Positions 31,902 through 44,462 of a stretch of 64,000 bases of DNA are shown piece after piece. The translations under genes were made by a program, and so were the position numbers. Below the pieces are notes generated by a model. The model searched no databases. It had not been told where the DNA came from and saw only the letters and a program-made list of their open reading frames with translations. Origin of the DNA: Straminergon stramineum. Taxonomy: Eukaryota > Streptophyta > Bryopsida > Hypnales > Calliergonaceae. Numbering within the stretch: the first letter of the stretch is position 1; each line of letters opens with the position of its first letter. The DNA lies in NCBI GenBank assembly GCA_963920665.1, contig OY987264.1:31166906-31230905 (forward strand), read 5' to 3'.

Positions 31902-33468
31902 AATATTAGCATTATTTTGCAATAGGTTTTCTATTAATAGTTTTCTCGTGCATTTATTTATACCCAATTTGATCAAGCAATTTACAATTATAAGGTGAAA
32001 TGTATGTTTGGTCTAGCAACCCAAAGAGCTAAAACCATAGGTTTAATGTTTTATAATCCAATCCTAACATTACAAAGCTAAAACTTTGAAATATCGTGTC
32101 GAAATTCCAAAGTGAAAAAATTTATTGATTGTAAGATATTTCTCTTGAAATTTTGAAATGAAGTTTTTCCAAATCATGGAATTGCAATTGCATACCATAG
32201 TTCATCTTCCAATTTTTATGTAACAAAGGAATGTGTTTCACAACTTCTACAAGTTAAACCCTTTTTTACACCTTCCATTGTGTATACCATAAGTGGGGTG
32301 GTTGAGGGTCCTAGCTTGATCGCATAATGAACTTGCATATGTAGAAGGTGAAAGAAGAGCTACAGTCATCCAATTTGAACTATACAAGTGCATTCTAATG
32401 CATTCTCCCATCTTGAGTGGCTTAGGAGGACAATTTTAGTTCTTTTTCCCAACATAAAGTATTCATTTATGTAGGCTTTGCATCATCAATTTAATAGCAT
32501 GTACATAGCAAATACAATAGTTTGTGTCCATCACCAAAACTTGTTGATTTACCTCAAATTACAACAATGTATGGAACTACACAAAATATAATTATGAAAG
32601 CCCCGAACCTGCAATTTGGTGTTGCTTTCCAATGTGAGCTAGGCATTTGAGTTCCTAATGAAATTGAATTGTGTTTCCAAAATATCCTTGTTCAAGTTCT
32701 TATTGACCCACCAACAGTCATCAGGTAGATCTTGCATCATATACAATATGCTTCAAGTTTTCTCACCACAATGCCAGATTGTTTATTTTTGTGCCTTCTA
32801 ACCATGTACATGCTTCCATTAGAAAATTGAACTCTGTAAAATCATTGATGACGTAGCTCAGTACTACGTGAGGAAGGAGATGATCTATGAATTGTACATC
32901 TAATCGACTTGGACACATAATAATGGCCTTAAGGCGAGTTCTTCTTCCAGCATCAACTTAACATCAACTTAAAAATTGGGATGTTGAAGAGTGCTACCAA
33001 CTTCCAAAATTAAGTAAGATGATCAAGGTAACTACATCTAAACACTAGAAGAAATCTATGTTTTCTTTAACAAAATCTACATGATGTGTTTGTTGAGGCA
33101 AACGCAAAATCTTCATTATAAAACGCAAAAAAATGCAAAAAAACACAAATTTTGGGTTTGCTTCAATAAACACTTGATGTAGATTTTGTTGAAGCAAACT
33201 CAAATTTTTTTCTAGTGAAAATGGTCAAAATAAGCATTTCAACATGATTTGTAACTAATACTAAATTGTCTAAGTTTTGTTTGTGTGTTCGGGTAATGAA
33301 ATATGAATTCAATGACTTGGAAGAGATCATAAGCGGGTACGTACTTATCTGTATATCATTGAACTTGGATTGATCCATGAAATGCACAAGCTTGGAATAA
33401 GAGAAAGATGCACCATCATGGAACATGATCAATAAAAATGTAGAGGTAATTTGGAATTTTCTTGGTAG
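31902..33468. repeat. Segmental duplication D1, copy 2
   Basis: Shortened copy of 17519-20116. It lacks the 1.39 kb block containing the foldback element and contains a 175-bp insertion at 33043-33217. No intact gene. Confidence 0.8.
33043..33217. mobile_element. CACTA-ended MITE with 3-bp target duplication
   Basis: It begins CACTAGAAGAAATC and ends with the inverted form TTTTTTTCTAGTG; the inverted repeats extend over about 60 bp per arm (AACAAAATCTACATGATGTG versus AACAAAATCTACATCAAGTG). AAA lies on both sides (33040-33042 and 33218-33220). The duplicate locus at about 19865 has the uninterrupted site. The CACT(A/G) tips and 3-bp duplication fit the CACTA (En/Spm) superfamily. Confidence 0.8.
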
Positions 33469-34859
33469 AGACCCAAATTACTTCTATAGTCAAAGTATTT
33501 CGACAATAAATCACAGCTCCACATCAATTCAAAAACACATACAATCTCTATTGGCAACCTCTTTTTTTTGCAAGCAATTGTGAATGCCTTGAGGCAAGTA
33601 GAATTCATTAATTATCTCTAGATCTAATTGGGCTTCATAAGCATTAGAAATTGGCCTTGGCTGATTGAGTAGTTAGTAAGGAAACTAGCCTATCATCTCA
33701 ATTCCGTCCTCATGAATCCAACGTGTATACTATATACTCTAGAACGAAAATGTACACCTCATGTATATGACAGTGGAATTGGGCATTTAGAATCATTGAG
33801 GTCACAATAAGTTGGGGTACCTTCTTGAGGGACAAATTGTAAATAATGATTTAGTTGGTAAGGCAATAAGCTCATAAGCACCCTAGCTTATGCAAAGAGG
33901 AGAGAGGTTGAATCATCCTATTTGTTCATCCATCCATCAGTTATACAATTTCATTTGTAGTATAATATAAAACTAGTAAAATTCATCCAAATTTTGACAA
34001 ATTCATTTTTCTTTGAGATATTACTTGAGACTATATTCATTTTTTTTCCTATTCTTTCCCTACAAGAGATCAATATGAAAATCAAACAAATGGACTAAAT
34101 TTCACCAATAGAAGGCTAGTTTAGAAACTAAACTTGCAAATTTCTCCCTTGACAATAAGGGGCTAGAAACATGTTAGTCTTGTCTTTGTCTTTGCAAAAT
34201 ATGAAATTTAACTAATTCCATTCAATTACAAAAAAACTAACTTGAAGGATGTTCTATAATAAGATTTATTCCTCTATAAATGATAGTTATTTCTTATTGA
34301 AGACATCTACAAACTAGGCTTCCTTCTCCATGCAATTGTAGACATGGGATTTATTATTTTTAGTTATGTTTGTTTATTGTGTGTGCAACCATTCTATGAA
34401 AGTTGTAAACAATGATCAATTTCATTTTTAGCATTTCATCTTTTCTATTTCCTAGAGTTCATGTATTCATATTCTTAATAGTTAATACTCTTGTTGGCCA
34501 ACTTTATGTGCTTAAATTTTTGAAGTAGAATTTTCTAAACCTAAATTTTGGAGAACACAATGTTTGTTATTATTCATTACCATTTCATATTTCATTTGGT
34601 TCTTAAAAGTTGTTTCCAAAAGCTTATAGTACTCTCAATATTACTCCCTACTACTTTGTAGATAAGCTTGGCTTCTAATTAGAATTATTCTTCCAAACTA
34701 ATAGTGAAAAGTTCGTTCCAAGGGAGGCTTATTTCAAATAGGAATGTTTCTAATCTAAGAAATATTAGCCAAATAACCAAAACAACCACAAAAAAGAGAA
34801 GTACTTCCAACTAGGAGTAATAGAAAACCTCACAATTATAACTAATTACTAGATTTTTT
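33469..34859. other. No gene recognised
   Basis: AT-rich DNA without supported frames. A short stretch near 33890-33960 (TTCATCCATCCATCA) recurs in the 44066-44462 block. Confidence 0.35.
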
Positions 34860-34879
34860 TCCACTCCACTCTTAATAGC

Positions 34880-36250
34880 CACAAGGGTTAAGTAACTCCC
34901 AAATTGGCTTTCATCTTCTTTTGACTTTACTAGGATTCTCAGTCTTTCTCCAATTTGGACTTCCACTATTGTTGCTTCCTTCAACTCTTCACCTTTCGAC
35001 TTGGCTGGATTCTCACAGTTTTCTTGTCTCCAATTTTGGGAACCGCATCCTCTTGTTTCTCCAATTTGGAATTTATTTCCTACTTATTCTCTTCAGTACA
35101 CTCTCACTTTTAACTATCTCATAAACTGAATCCTCTCACATGTCACATCACACATTTTTTACTTACTCCAATTGAGAATTAAAATGGATAACACTCAAAA
35201 CATTAACTTCCAAATTGGCTCACAAAATATTTTCACATTAATATTCAATTATCAACTTTATTAATTTGAGCAAGAATTCATACATCTTAATTTCAACACA
35301 CACATACACACCCATCTCAACACACCAATTCAATTTAAACACTTGTTTATATTTTTATTTCTGAATTGGTGATTAAATCACCGTTACAAACAATATTTCC
35401 TCTCAAAAATCTCCAATCAGTTCTACTCTTTGCTTCACAACAATCCAACTTGGAACATTCTCTACACTCATTCTCATCACCCAAAAATACATTTTTTATT
35501 TTTATTATGTTTATTATGTGGTTTTTTTAATTTTATTTTTTTATCTCTACCCTAATTGGAATATTTGATTCTCCTCACTACAACTTCCAATTAGGTTCTC
35601 ATAAATTTCCAATTAAATCACTTCACCATCTTCATCACAACACAACCACCACATATTTAAATTCCTCTTTAACACATAATCTTCTCCACTTTTAGTCCTT
35701 CCCAACTAGGACACAAACATCTCCATCTTGAACTATATAGACACATCACTCAATTAAAGCAATTAACACACACAGTTATACATAAAACTCCAAATTGACA
35801 TGAGCATTCCCTCACTTACAACACAAACATGCACACATAAAATAAACACAAGTACATAGCACTACTTGGTTGGGACTCTAATTGGAATTCTCATCAGTGG
35901 ATAAAAGAAAAACCAAAAACCACAGACCAAATAGGAATGACAAAACCGGTAGTTACTAAATTGGAAGTGACAACTCAACCACCGGTTAACTACCAAATTG
36001 GAACTGCAAAGACAACCGCCCCAATACAAACGATTCCAAATTGGAATAACTCACCAACCAACCAACTGGACTTGACACCCACATACAATCTACCTTGGAC
36101 TAAATCAACACCCCATTTGGATTGCAGCTTAAAAAAATTTGGAACTTGACTAGACAGCCGAACCATTCCAATTAGGAAACCAACCAACCAAATCAGCACA
36201 TTCATACTCAACATTCATTCACCATCCAAAAACACACCAAATAGAATTCA
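34880..36250. repeat. Degenerate array of CCAAATTGG-type motifs in G-poor DNA
   Basis: The plus strand is rich in A, C and T and very poor in G, except in a recurring (C)CAAATTGGAA/C motif that returns about every 35-100 bases (for example near 34898, 34949, 35070, 35207, 35958, 35993, 36037). At 35940-36060 three adjacent units are recognisable, two sharing ACCGGT...CTAAATTGGAA or ACCGGTT...CCAAATTGGAA with a period of about 40 bases. The frames at 34921-35124 and 35937-36214 are by-products of this composition. It looks like an old, eroded minisatellite. Confidence 0.55.
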
Positions 36251-36696
36251 ATTAGCCCATTAAAACACAAAATTAAGACACAAAATTCAAAAACAACCAA
36301 TCAAAACCAGTAAAAAACACATAGAAATCAAACAAAAATTTATGTCAAAAAATATTAATCGGTATTCTACATACTTGAAAATTTTTTATTTGAAATAATT
36401 CATAAGTCACTTTACGCTCTTCCAAGGTTATCCTCTTACATATTATTTTTGTCCATTGAGTCAAAAAGACTCCACCTTTTCTCTATGGTTCAATTGTAAA
36501 ATACCACAAAAGGGTTTTGAGTTCTTAGGATGACTTCAAAATGGCCTTTAGATTGGAAAGAAAATAAAAATATCCAACTTTTTTGTAGGAGTTGCTTGAA
36601 TCCATTTTCATTGAATTGGATTGGATTTTCTTTCCTTGAGATATGTTTTGAAATTTCTACGTAAGAAGATGCTTAATCTGCAATAATTGTCTTTAA

Positions 36697-37624
36697 TCCC
36701 TAAATGTTTTTTGACTATGTTCTCACCAAAAATGCTCCAAAACTGTCATTTCTAGAACAAGTATTGAATTTTAGGAAAAAAACATTTTTGAACACATGTA
36801 ACTGTAAGATCTTGTACTAAACTTATTTGAGAAGATGTGGGAAAAAAATTCAGAAATTTCTATTGTGTGGATTGTAAGATATTAGCATTTGGATTAACAA
36901 AAAATCCTTTTTCTAGCCTTGTGAAAAAACGGGTAGCTACTCTTCACAAGGCCACATTTGTATGAAAAAAAATTCTAAAATGGTGGTTACTCTTAGGATT
37001 CATTCTTCAAGGCAAGTTGGCTACGTGCTTGAAAAAATTTAGATCATTTGAAATTGTATAACATATACAAGAAAAAAGTAAGTTCGAAGAAGTAGAGAAT
37101 GATTGAAAATACTAAATTGTGAAGAATTTTGTTATGAAATTGAAAAATTCCAATCCTAATGGTTGTAATGTTTTAATAAACAATCTAAATCCTATGATTT
37201 AATTTTTTTTCAAAAAATATTGAAAATTGAGGTAAATAAAGGACTTCAAAGTTTATTTTAAAGTAGAGAATGTGAAACTGCCTACAAACTAAAACTCCTC
37301 ATAACTTTCATCTCATGAATCAAAATGGAATGATTCAAAGCTTTCCATGTACATATAAATCTAGAAAACCAATTTCAGATTTTTTTTTTTTAAAACTGTT
37401 TTTTTAAGAAATTTTTCGGCCACCTGAAGATGAATGACATTTACATATCATGCAATAACTTTTTAACCATGTAGTCAAAAGTTATGAAAATTGTTGGGCC
37501 TTCAAAATTCTCCTCAAGCACATGTTGTGTGAAAATTTCAAAGACATAAAAGGAAAAACTCCATTTGTAGTGAGCTACACAAAATCACTATGTTGCCAAA
37601 AAATGCAGTTTGGGTGTTCAGGGG
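36697..37624. mobile_element. TTAA-type 0.9 kb element, copy C
   Basis: Flanked by TTAA at 36693-36696 and 37625-37628. It starts TCCCTAAATG and continues TTGACTATGTTCTCACCAAA, as in copies D and F. The right end on the minus strand is CCCCTGAACACC. Non-coding. Confidence 0.85.
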
Positions 37625-37628
37625 TTAA

Positions 37629-39258
37629 GTAAGCATTAGAAAAAAATTGAACCCAAAAAGGGGCCGCTTCATAATGCAAAAATTTGGATGGGAAAGAGCC
37701 TTCTAAACTCACTAATTGGGCCAAGATTGCATGATGGGCTCAAACATTTGTCATGATTACCCAATTCATCTCCATGATCTCATCTCCATTACTCAATCCA
37801 TCTCCAAGATTTCTTGGTTTAGTCATGGAGGATGGCTAGGGCATGCCTCCCCACCAATTTTCATAGACCAAGTGGCCACTATCAACTTTAGTGGCCCTAC
37901 ATAGTGGCACTAATGAGGACGTGGACAACCTCATATTCACTTCAAGTAGTACTAAAATTAGTAAGAAAGCTCAAAGCCCTTGGTGGGTTCAATTCTCTTG
38001 TAATGTGTCTTTTGAGTGGATAGTGAGAGGCACACCAAGTTTCAACTCATACCACTTAAATTTTAAGATTGAAATCAAATTTCAGTATAGGTTTCAAATA
38101 ATCCCCTTGTCCCCCATTGACATACTTGTATTTTTGGAGCTTAGTTCCCTATGCATTTGATATGGGATATTTGACTAGAATTCTATAATCATATATGTAT
38201 CTATATTTCTATACCATATCTAAATTTGTATCTGTGTATGTATTTTTGATAAACCCTTAGCGATTTGTACGGCTAAGATGCCTTTAGACCCCATAACCAA
38301 TTGACAACTAGTGCTCTTTCAATATGGGGCACGGCCTATCAAAAATGTTTGCCTATTACAATTTATTTCCCCCAAAAAACTGAAATCAACAGTAGGGGCA
38401 ATGGGTGGATCCCTCAATCGATGGTCCCCACTTTTCGTTGAGGGGAGGGAGAACCAGAGCACATGATTCTGTAATCACAGAAGATAGAGATCCTCCCTCG
38501 TGAAAGGTTAAAACCATGTGTGAGTTCATTTAATTTGTAACACTTCAACTGAAGAGAAAAATCAGTGTACTGTCATAATTTCCAACAATTTTTGTTACAT
38601 TTTTGTGTTCACCAGTCTAAGACTGATCATTTGCCAGCTACCTTAGTCTGGTTTCGAACTTCATAATTCTGGGAGCATGTCAAAGAGTTTCAAGGGCTCA
38701 AACATTCTGCATCCTTTCAGTTACTCCTTTGTCCTTCACAACTCTCAACGAGTGTAAACTATGAAAGCGGAACCAGCATTGCAATTCTAAAACGCATTCA
38801 AGATAACAGTGTGTCCGAAATTCCACGAGGGCGTTTCACTATCATCCACGATCTGGATGGAAATCCCCATTAATTTCTGGAAAGCATCCAAAGAGCTCAA
38901 ACTCAACACAGCACGCAAACATTACGGGATTAACCGCAACATTGAGTATCAGGACTCTCGTGGTTCAGTTTTGCAAGGTGTAGAAAACCATAACTAAGGT
39001 CTCAATGTGTGAAAAGAATCAAACTACCTGAGGAGTTCCAAGTTTCAAACAATCCAATTGCAAGCAACTGTACTACGAAATTAGCGAACTCCTCGTAAAG
39101 ACCACCTGTGTCTGTCAATCAGGAGTCTGAAATACATGAAACAATAGTTGGCAGTGATGTGAAAAAACAAACGAAAAAAATCAAAAGAAACAATTACAGT
39201 ACGTCTAATTCACCAGCTTGCTGGTGAACTCTCTCAGTTCTACAGCTTGAGCATGATC
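37629..39258. other. 3' side of the stand-alone hydrolase gene, no further gene
   Basis: A frame at 37891-38160 (starting from GTG, no ATG) and one at 38809-38997 are open but unrecognised. The part near 38600-39258 probably includes the 3' untranslated region of the minus-strand gene. Confidence 0.3.
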
Positions 39259-41031
39259 TTAAAGCAGTTCTTCCCTTTCTGCTACAGTGCTCCGAGTTAG
39301 ACGCTGCTCGCCCATCACTTCAGTAATGAGTTTGATTAATGACTTATAGCTGCTGCTCGATTGAGACTCTGGCTTGCATACTCCAAAGTGGTCTGCTCCA
39401 ACAGATAGAAACTTTCCGTTCCCATAACGCGCTGATGCCTCCTCAACCACCTTCGCACTAAACCCAGACTGCAATAACACAACCCATCGAAGATCGTTAA
39501 CACAGCTCTAAATAACAATAATACTGGACCTCAGTAAAATTAGATAACTACGAAACTCGGTGCCTTTAGATACGTAGGGTCATGAAGGTGTCTAATATCA
39601 ATGGAGGTGCTATTCAAGTACTAGGTATTGAGGATCACTTCTGCAAAACAGCTTTCCTCAACTTTTTGAAAGGAAAAGCACAGATCAAAACTTCTTGAGT
39701 GTGAGAAAATAGATCACAAATCATGAATTGAATTGACAAGAAACATGGACGAGACCCTGGATTCGCATAAGAATTGGCACTCACAGCTAATTTCGTCTCG
39801 TGTATCTCAGCAATAACTGCAAATTTCCAATTGCCGCCGTAACTCTCTCTGTCAATGCGCTCAAATGCACGATTGAGACGGCCAAGCTCGTCGTTGATGA
39901 CCCTTAGTAGATAAACCATCTTTCCCATCTTAGGCAAGTGCGCAGCCAAATCGGCAAGTTTGGACCCATTATGGGGTGTAGCATAAAAGTGGAATCCTCC
40001 TATGTTTCGGAGAAAGTTCACATACATTTGGTCATTTCGAAAATCATTATGCGCTTTCTTTACTATCTCCTTCACCACAATGCCTCCAAGGCTGTGGCAA
40101 ACAAACACAATGGGGCGGTTTTCTTGACCTATGTCGGCAAGGTCAACCATGTTTTGCACCAAGCTCTCTCCGAGTACGTATCCATCCCAGTTTCCTGTCG
40201 TGTCTGTCTTAAAGGCAGCGGAGTCGTACGAAAGGGACCAAATCCGGGCTCCAGGTAAATCCTTGCTCAACCACGCTATCGGCCAACAAAACTCCTTGCC
40301 ATCTGCATCTTTCTTCCCAGCAATCCAGGTTTTCCAATATGCCTCCTGGAAACCGTAGAGTTGTAAGCCGTGTAAAAACACAATCTCCACTTCGAGTGGA
40401 ATAGAAGGCTCACAAAGTTTGTACACCGCATCATTCACCTGTACAAGCCCAGTTGAAGGCAGAACTTATAATAGTTGCAAATTGTGTCCAATAAATAACT
40501 GCACAGCGGATACGCGGTCAAAAAGCCCATTTCATTATAGTAGGGCACTTCGGAGCGCCCAAATTGCGACACTCACCTGCACAAAGCTCTAAAAAGTAGG
40601 GCGGGCATAGATTTAGGTTTTCAAGGCAACAAGCTTGAAATGTGCAAATGTTGTGAACATCAGTCAATCAAACAAAATGGAGCAACATCTAAGAACTGGG
40701 AACGCCCCAGGGTACAACGTTGGGTGACCGCCTGCAGGATGCCGCGGCACACAACACGGCAAATTACACTGCAGGGTAAACCGCGAACAGAGCACTTAGC
40801 CCTGCTCCCCGTCCTTGCAAGTTGCCCAAATCGAAGTTTGGCAAGCCCTTCGGTTGTAGAGTGCGTACACCAGCATCGCCACGCAGTAAATCAGTAAGTG
40901 AAGCAAAGAAATGAATGACAGACTAATTGATGTGAAGAATGTACCACCTTTATGATTCCGAATGGCGGATCCGACTGGGAGCTACGGCTGCCTCCTTCAG
41001 CAGCTGCCGCACCACTCCACCACGACCGCAT
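39259..41031 (-). CDS. Stand-alone SERAC1-like alpha/beta-hydrolase
   Basis: Minus-strand exons: 41031-40948, 40438-39785 and 39468-39259; introns of 509 and 316 bp, all junctions phase 0, total 315 codons plus TAA. The start MRSWWSGAAAAEGG is the only in-frame ATG before the first donor (GTGGTA, the weakest junction); a shorter form is possible. Motifs: oxyanion-loop FLHGL (residues about 50-53), nucleophile elbow CHSLGG with Ser about 144, FYATPH (about 184) and the C-terminal His motif DHFGVCKPE in exon 3. In SERAC1/DUF676-like proteins these are expected lipase/esterase residues; the substrate is unknown. It stops just after the region that in the HNL gene leads into NB-ARC, so it is a hydrolase alone. 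The two introns lie at the same places as in the HNL gene. The N-terminus is Ala-, Ser- and Arg-containing, but a targeting role is only a guess. Confidence 0.8.
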
Positions 41032-42029
41032 CGTAAACTCGGGAAGCGACGACAAGCGGCAACAATTTGGCCGACCAAGCAAAGTATCCCCCAAGCTCAA
41101 GAATCTGGCACCAGCACAAGCTCACAACATGCCAAGTACTAAGACTCAAAGCACCGCTAGAGCTAGTATCGTCCCCTTGTCAAATATAACCTACTGGATC
41201 TCCTTGGAAAACTTCAGGTGAATCTGCTGAAAACAACAATCCCAGTGTATTTGTCTGTTCATAACTTACTCATCTCACACCCCAACAACAATTTTTGGAA
41301 ACATTTGTAAACTTTGTATGAAGTTCTTCACAGCGATGTGAAATGCGCACAGTAAGTGGCTAATGCACGGCTCCTTCAAATCTTTCGACATCCAGACCTT
41401 CGGAGCCAACTCAAGACTGGAAAATGTCGGTAAGCACGCTTCAAGGTTGCGTGTGTACCAAGCAGGGCTTTTTTTTTTGGCTTTCTGGTGCCAGATTGCA
41501 CCAGAAAAATATAATTTGGCTAAAAAAGGCAAAAAAAATTGTGAAGTTTTTAGCTAGAAAACTTCAAATTAGAAAAGAAATCTTAGATGAAATCGCTAGA
41601 GTGTGGATGAAAAAAGAATTACAGACATACAGTATGATATCAATGTGCTAATAAAATATTTTTTATCCAATGTGTGGATGAATGTTGGAGCCCCACTGTA
41701 ACACTTTATATCGCCTCTTTGGAACTTCATAAAGAAATGAAAAAAAACAACTGGTACCAAGGTAACGGAGCACCTCGGGTCTGCTAAGTGATCCAGCAGT
41801 CCCAGCAGTCGAAAGTTTCCAGGGTGCTCTTGCAGGGAATTGCCGAGCGCTGTCCTTGAGCGTGCCCTCACAACGTCGGCGAATTTATGGAGCCAGGGAT
41901 TGATCTAGACAGACTGAAATTGTCTGCTGAAGTGCTAAGCTTACATTAGTGGCAAAGAATCGCCCCTGTGAAGAAACGCTGGCACCCGCTTCACTGAGAG
42001 TGCCAAGACAGGTCACAAATCATGCTTCA
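41032..42029. other. 5' flank of the hydrolase gene
   Basis: The GC-rich part (to about 41200, and again 41760-42060) fits a promoter or leader for the minus-strand gene. A T-run at 41468-41479 and A-runs near 41526 are present. No further gene is supported. Confidence 0.35.
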
Positions 42030-42484
42030 GATCGCACTCACGTAAGCTACTTACGTTGACTGCAGTCGGATCTCCTTACAAGCATTACCAGCGTTCGGGA
42101 AGTTTTTTGGAGTTTTACCCACTATTTTGCCGATGATTTCAAATTGCAATTGGGGTATTCCCAATTCCATTGGCTAACTTTGAACTAGTCGTCAGTTCTT
42201 CCCAAACATAGAAATAGTACTCCTTTGAGCATTTCTTGAAGGGGTAGAGGGGCAAAAAAAGTTTCCTTCGAAACTTTTCACCTTGGAAAAATTCAAAGTG
42301 AAAAAACCAAGGACTAATTATTTATTATGGGGATGAGGAAATAGAAAATTTGGAATTGGAGACCCCAATTTAGGGTAGGGAGGTCATGAAACGTGCAAAA
42401 TTAACCCCTTGCAAGACTAGGGGTAGTCTAAACCTCCAAATTTGTAAAGAAGTTATTAAAATACAATACAAAACAGTAATTTAA

Positions 42485-43377
42485 TTCTTAAAGTTCTACG
42501 ACTATGTTTTCACTGAAAATGCTTCAAAACTGCCATTTTTAGTACAAGTGCCAAATTTTTGAAAAAAAACTTTTTTTGACACATGTAACTGTAGGATCTT
42601 GTATTATACAAACTTGAGAGCATGTGATAAAAATTTCAGAAATTTCCACCACATGGATTGCAAGATATAAGCATTTCAATTCACTGAAATCATTTTCTTA
42701 GCCCTGCAAAAATCTGGGCAGCTGCACTTCACAAGCTCACTTTTCTATGAAAAAATGTACAAAATGGTGGTGCTTCTTTTGATTCTTTTTCCTAAACAAG
42801 TTGTCCACATGCTTGAAAAATTTCAGATCATTTGGAATTGTACAACATATAGGAAAAAAATAGTATGTAGATAGTAGTAGAGAATGATTCAAAATACTAA
42901 ATTGTTAAGAATTTAATTACGGAATTGAAAAATCCCAATCCCAATGGTCAGAATGTTATAATAAACAATCTGCATCATATGATTTTATTTTTTTCCAAAA
43001 ATATTGAAAATTGAGTAAGATAAAGGATTTTGAAGTTTATTTTAGAGTCGAGAATCCATAACTACCCGCAAAAAAAATGGAATGATTCAAAGCTTTCCAA
43101 GTACAAATAACTCTAGAAAATCAATTTCAAATTTCAGTTCTTGAAAAAAGTGATTTTTAAAAATTTGCCCAGACTACCCATTTACGAAAAAACAAACCAT
43201 ATTAGGCCATAACTCTTGACTTGTATTTCCAAATGTGATGAGATTTAGTGTATGTGAAAGATATTCCTTGTCCCCACCTTCTATTAAAATTTGGGTCAAA
43301 AATATGAAAATCTCCAACCACATGTACTTGCCAAAAATTGCTATACAACCAAAAAACGCAGGTTGGTCCTTTAGGGG
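42485..43377. mobile_element. TTAA-type 0.9 kb element, copy D, with natural empty site
   Basis: Flanked by TTAA at 42481-42484 and 43378-43381. The left end is degraded (TTCTTAAAGTTC); the right end on the minus strand is CCCCTAAAGGACC. The matching position in the duplicate segment (20681-20700, AATTTAATGATGATGTG) has one TTAA and no element, so insertion duplicated TTAA. Confidence 0.92.
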
Positions 43378-44065
43378 TTAATGATGATGTGTAAGCAAAT
43401 TAAAGTTCCACAATCAATGATTCTTTGGTGATATCTATATAGTTGTACCTACTATTGCACCAACCAATATTTATCGATGAAAATTCAAAATCCCTAAATT
43501 ATGGTGATTTTTGAAGATTTTTATTTTACTTATTTAGTTAATTCATTTTTAAAGGGTTTTGAACTAAAAAAGTTGCAGAGATGAAATTTTGGAATGTGAA
43601 TCGAGTCCCCAAATAGGTCTAAATTGGTTCCTAAGACCCTCAATAACAACACTTTTTAACACTAAGTGAGAGCACAACTTTATAATTGTTCTATCTCATC
43701 ACATAGTTGTTTGAATTTGGGATTTTTTGACAAAGCTAGTCATATCTTTGAAAGTTTTTGAATTTTAAATATTTTGGGTATTGGTTTGCGAAAAAAGATA
43801 TGATACATGAGATGATGAAGCAAATAGCTTCAGGTACATGAATTCAACTTCAGTCATTTTTAAACCTTCATATTTTACTCCAATTTTTTTATATCATTAT
43901 AATTATAAATGGTTTTGTAATTTCTATACCTCTGAAATGATTGCTTGAATGGATAATTTGTAATCTAAAGAGTAAAGTGAATAAACAATATGATTGGCTA
44001 ACATTTAATACTTATACTAACCTTGTTAAACTACAAAATAATTGTAATTGGTATATTTGTTGTGC

Positions 44066-44462
44066 CACGGGTTGGCCCCACTCATTCTCACCATGAGAGC
44101 TTGGTGAAAGGAGGATTAACCCAATTATTTGAATTCTTTTTCATCCATCCATCAATCTATCATTCATCTTTGACGACGAAAGCTTGTTCTAAAACCACTT
44201 GGCTGGGAGCTCAAGTTGGGACTGCGGCTTGGAGGTATAGTGGGAGGCCTCCCACTGCGTTAAGCACTAGGGATCGTACTGTTCCATAATCTCTAGTAGT
44301 GCTCGGCCTTGTAAGTAGTGCCAGGCATTGTAACGGGGCCATTCAGCCATATAATCTAGAGAGACGTCTACAAGAGATTGGCGCTCTAGTGCTTAACGGA
44401 GGATGTAAAATGAATGCTGGCCCAACAACCAAGATCATGACATTCAAGACAGTAGACTATTT
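44066..44462. other. Non-homologous block replacing part of D2
   Basis: Both edges are sharp against copy 1 (after TTTGTTGTGC and before AGTACAAGCACC). The block is GC-richer and has an 11-bp inverted pair TTAAGCACTAG/CTAGTGCTTAA about 125 bp apart. Frames at 44023-44289 and 44299-44532 cross into the flanks and are not supported. Confidence 0.6.

Noticed and set aside
34921..35124. Hydrophobic Leu/Ser-rich peptide as a membrane protein
   Set aside because: It arises from the G-poor, CTT-rich composition of the motif array.
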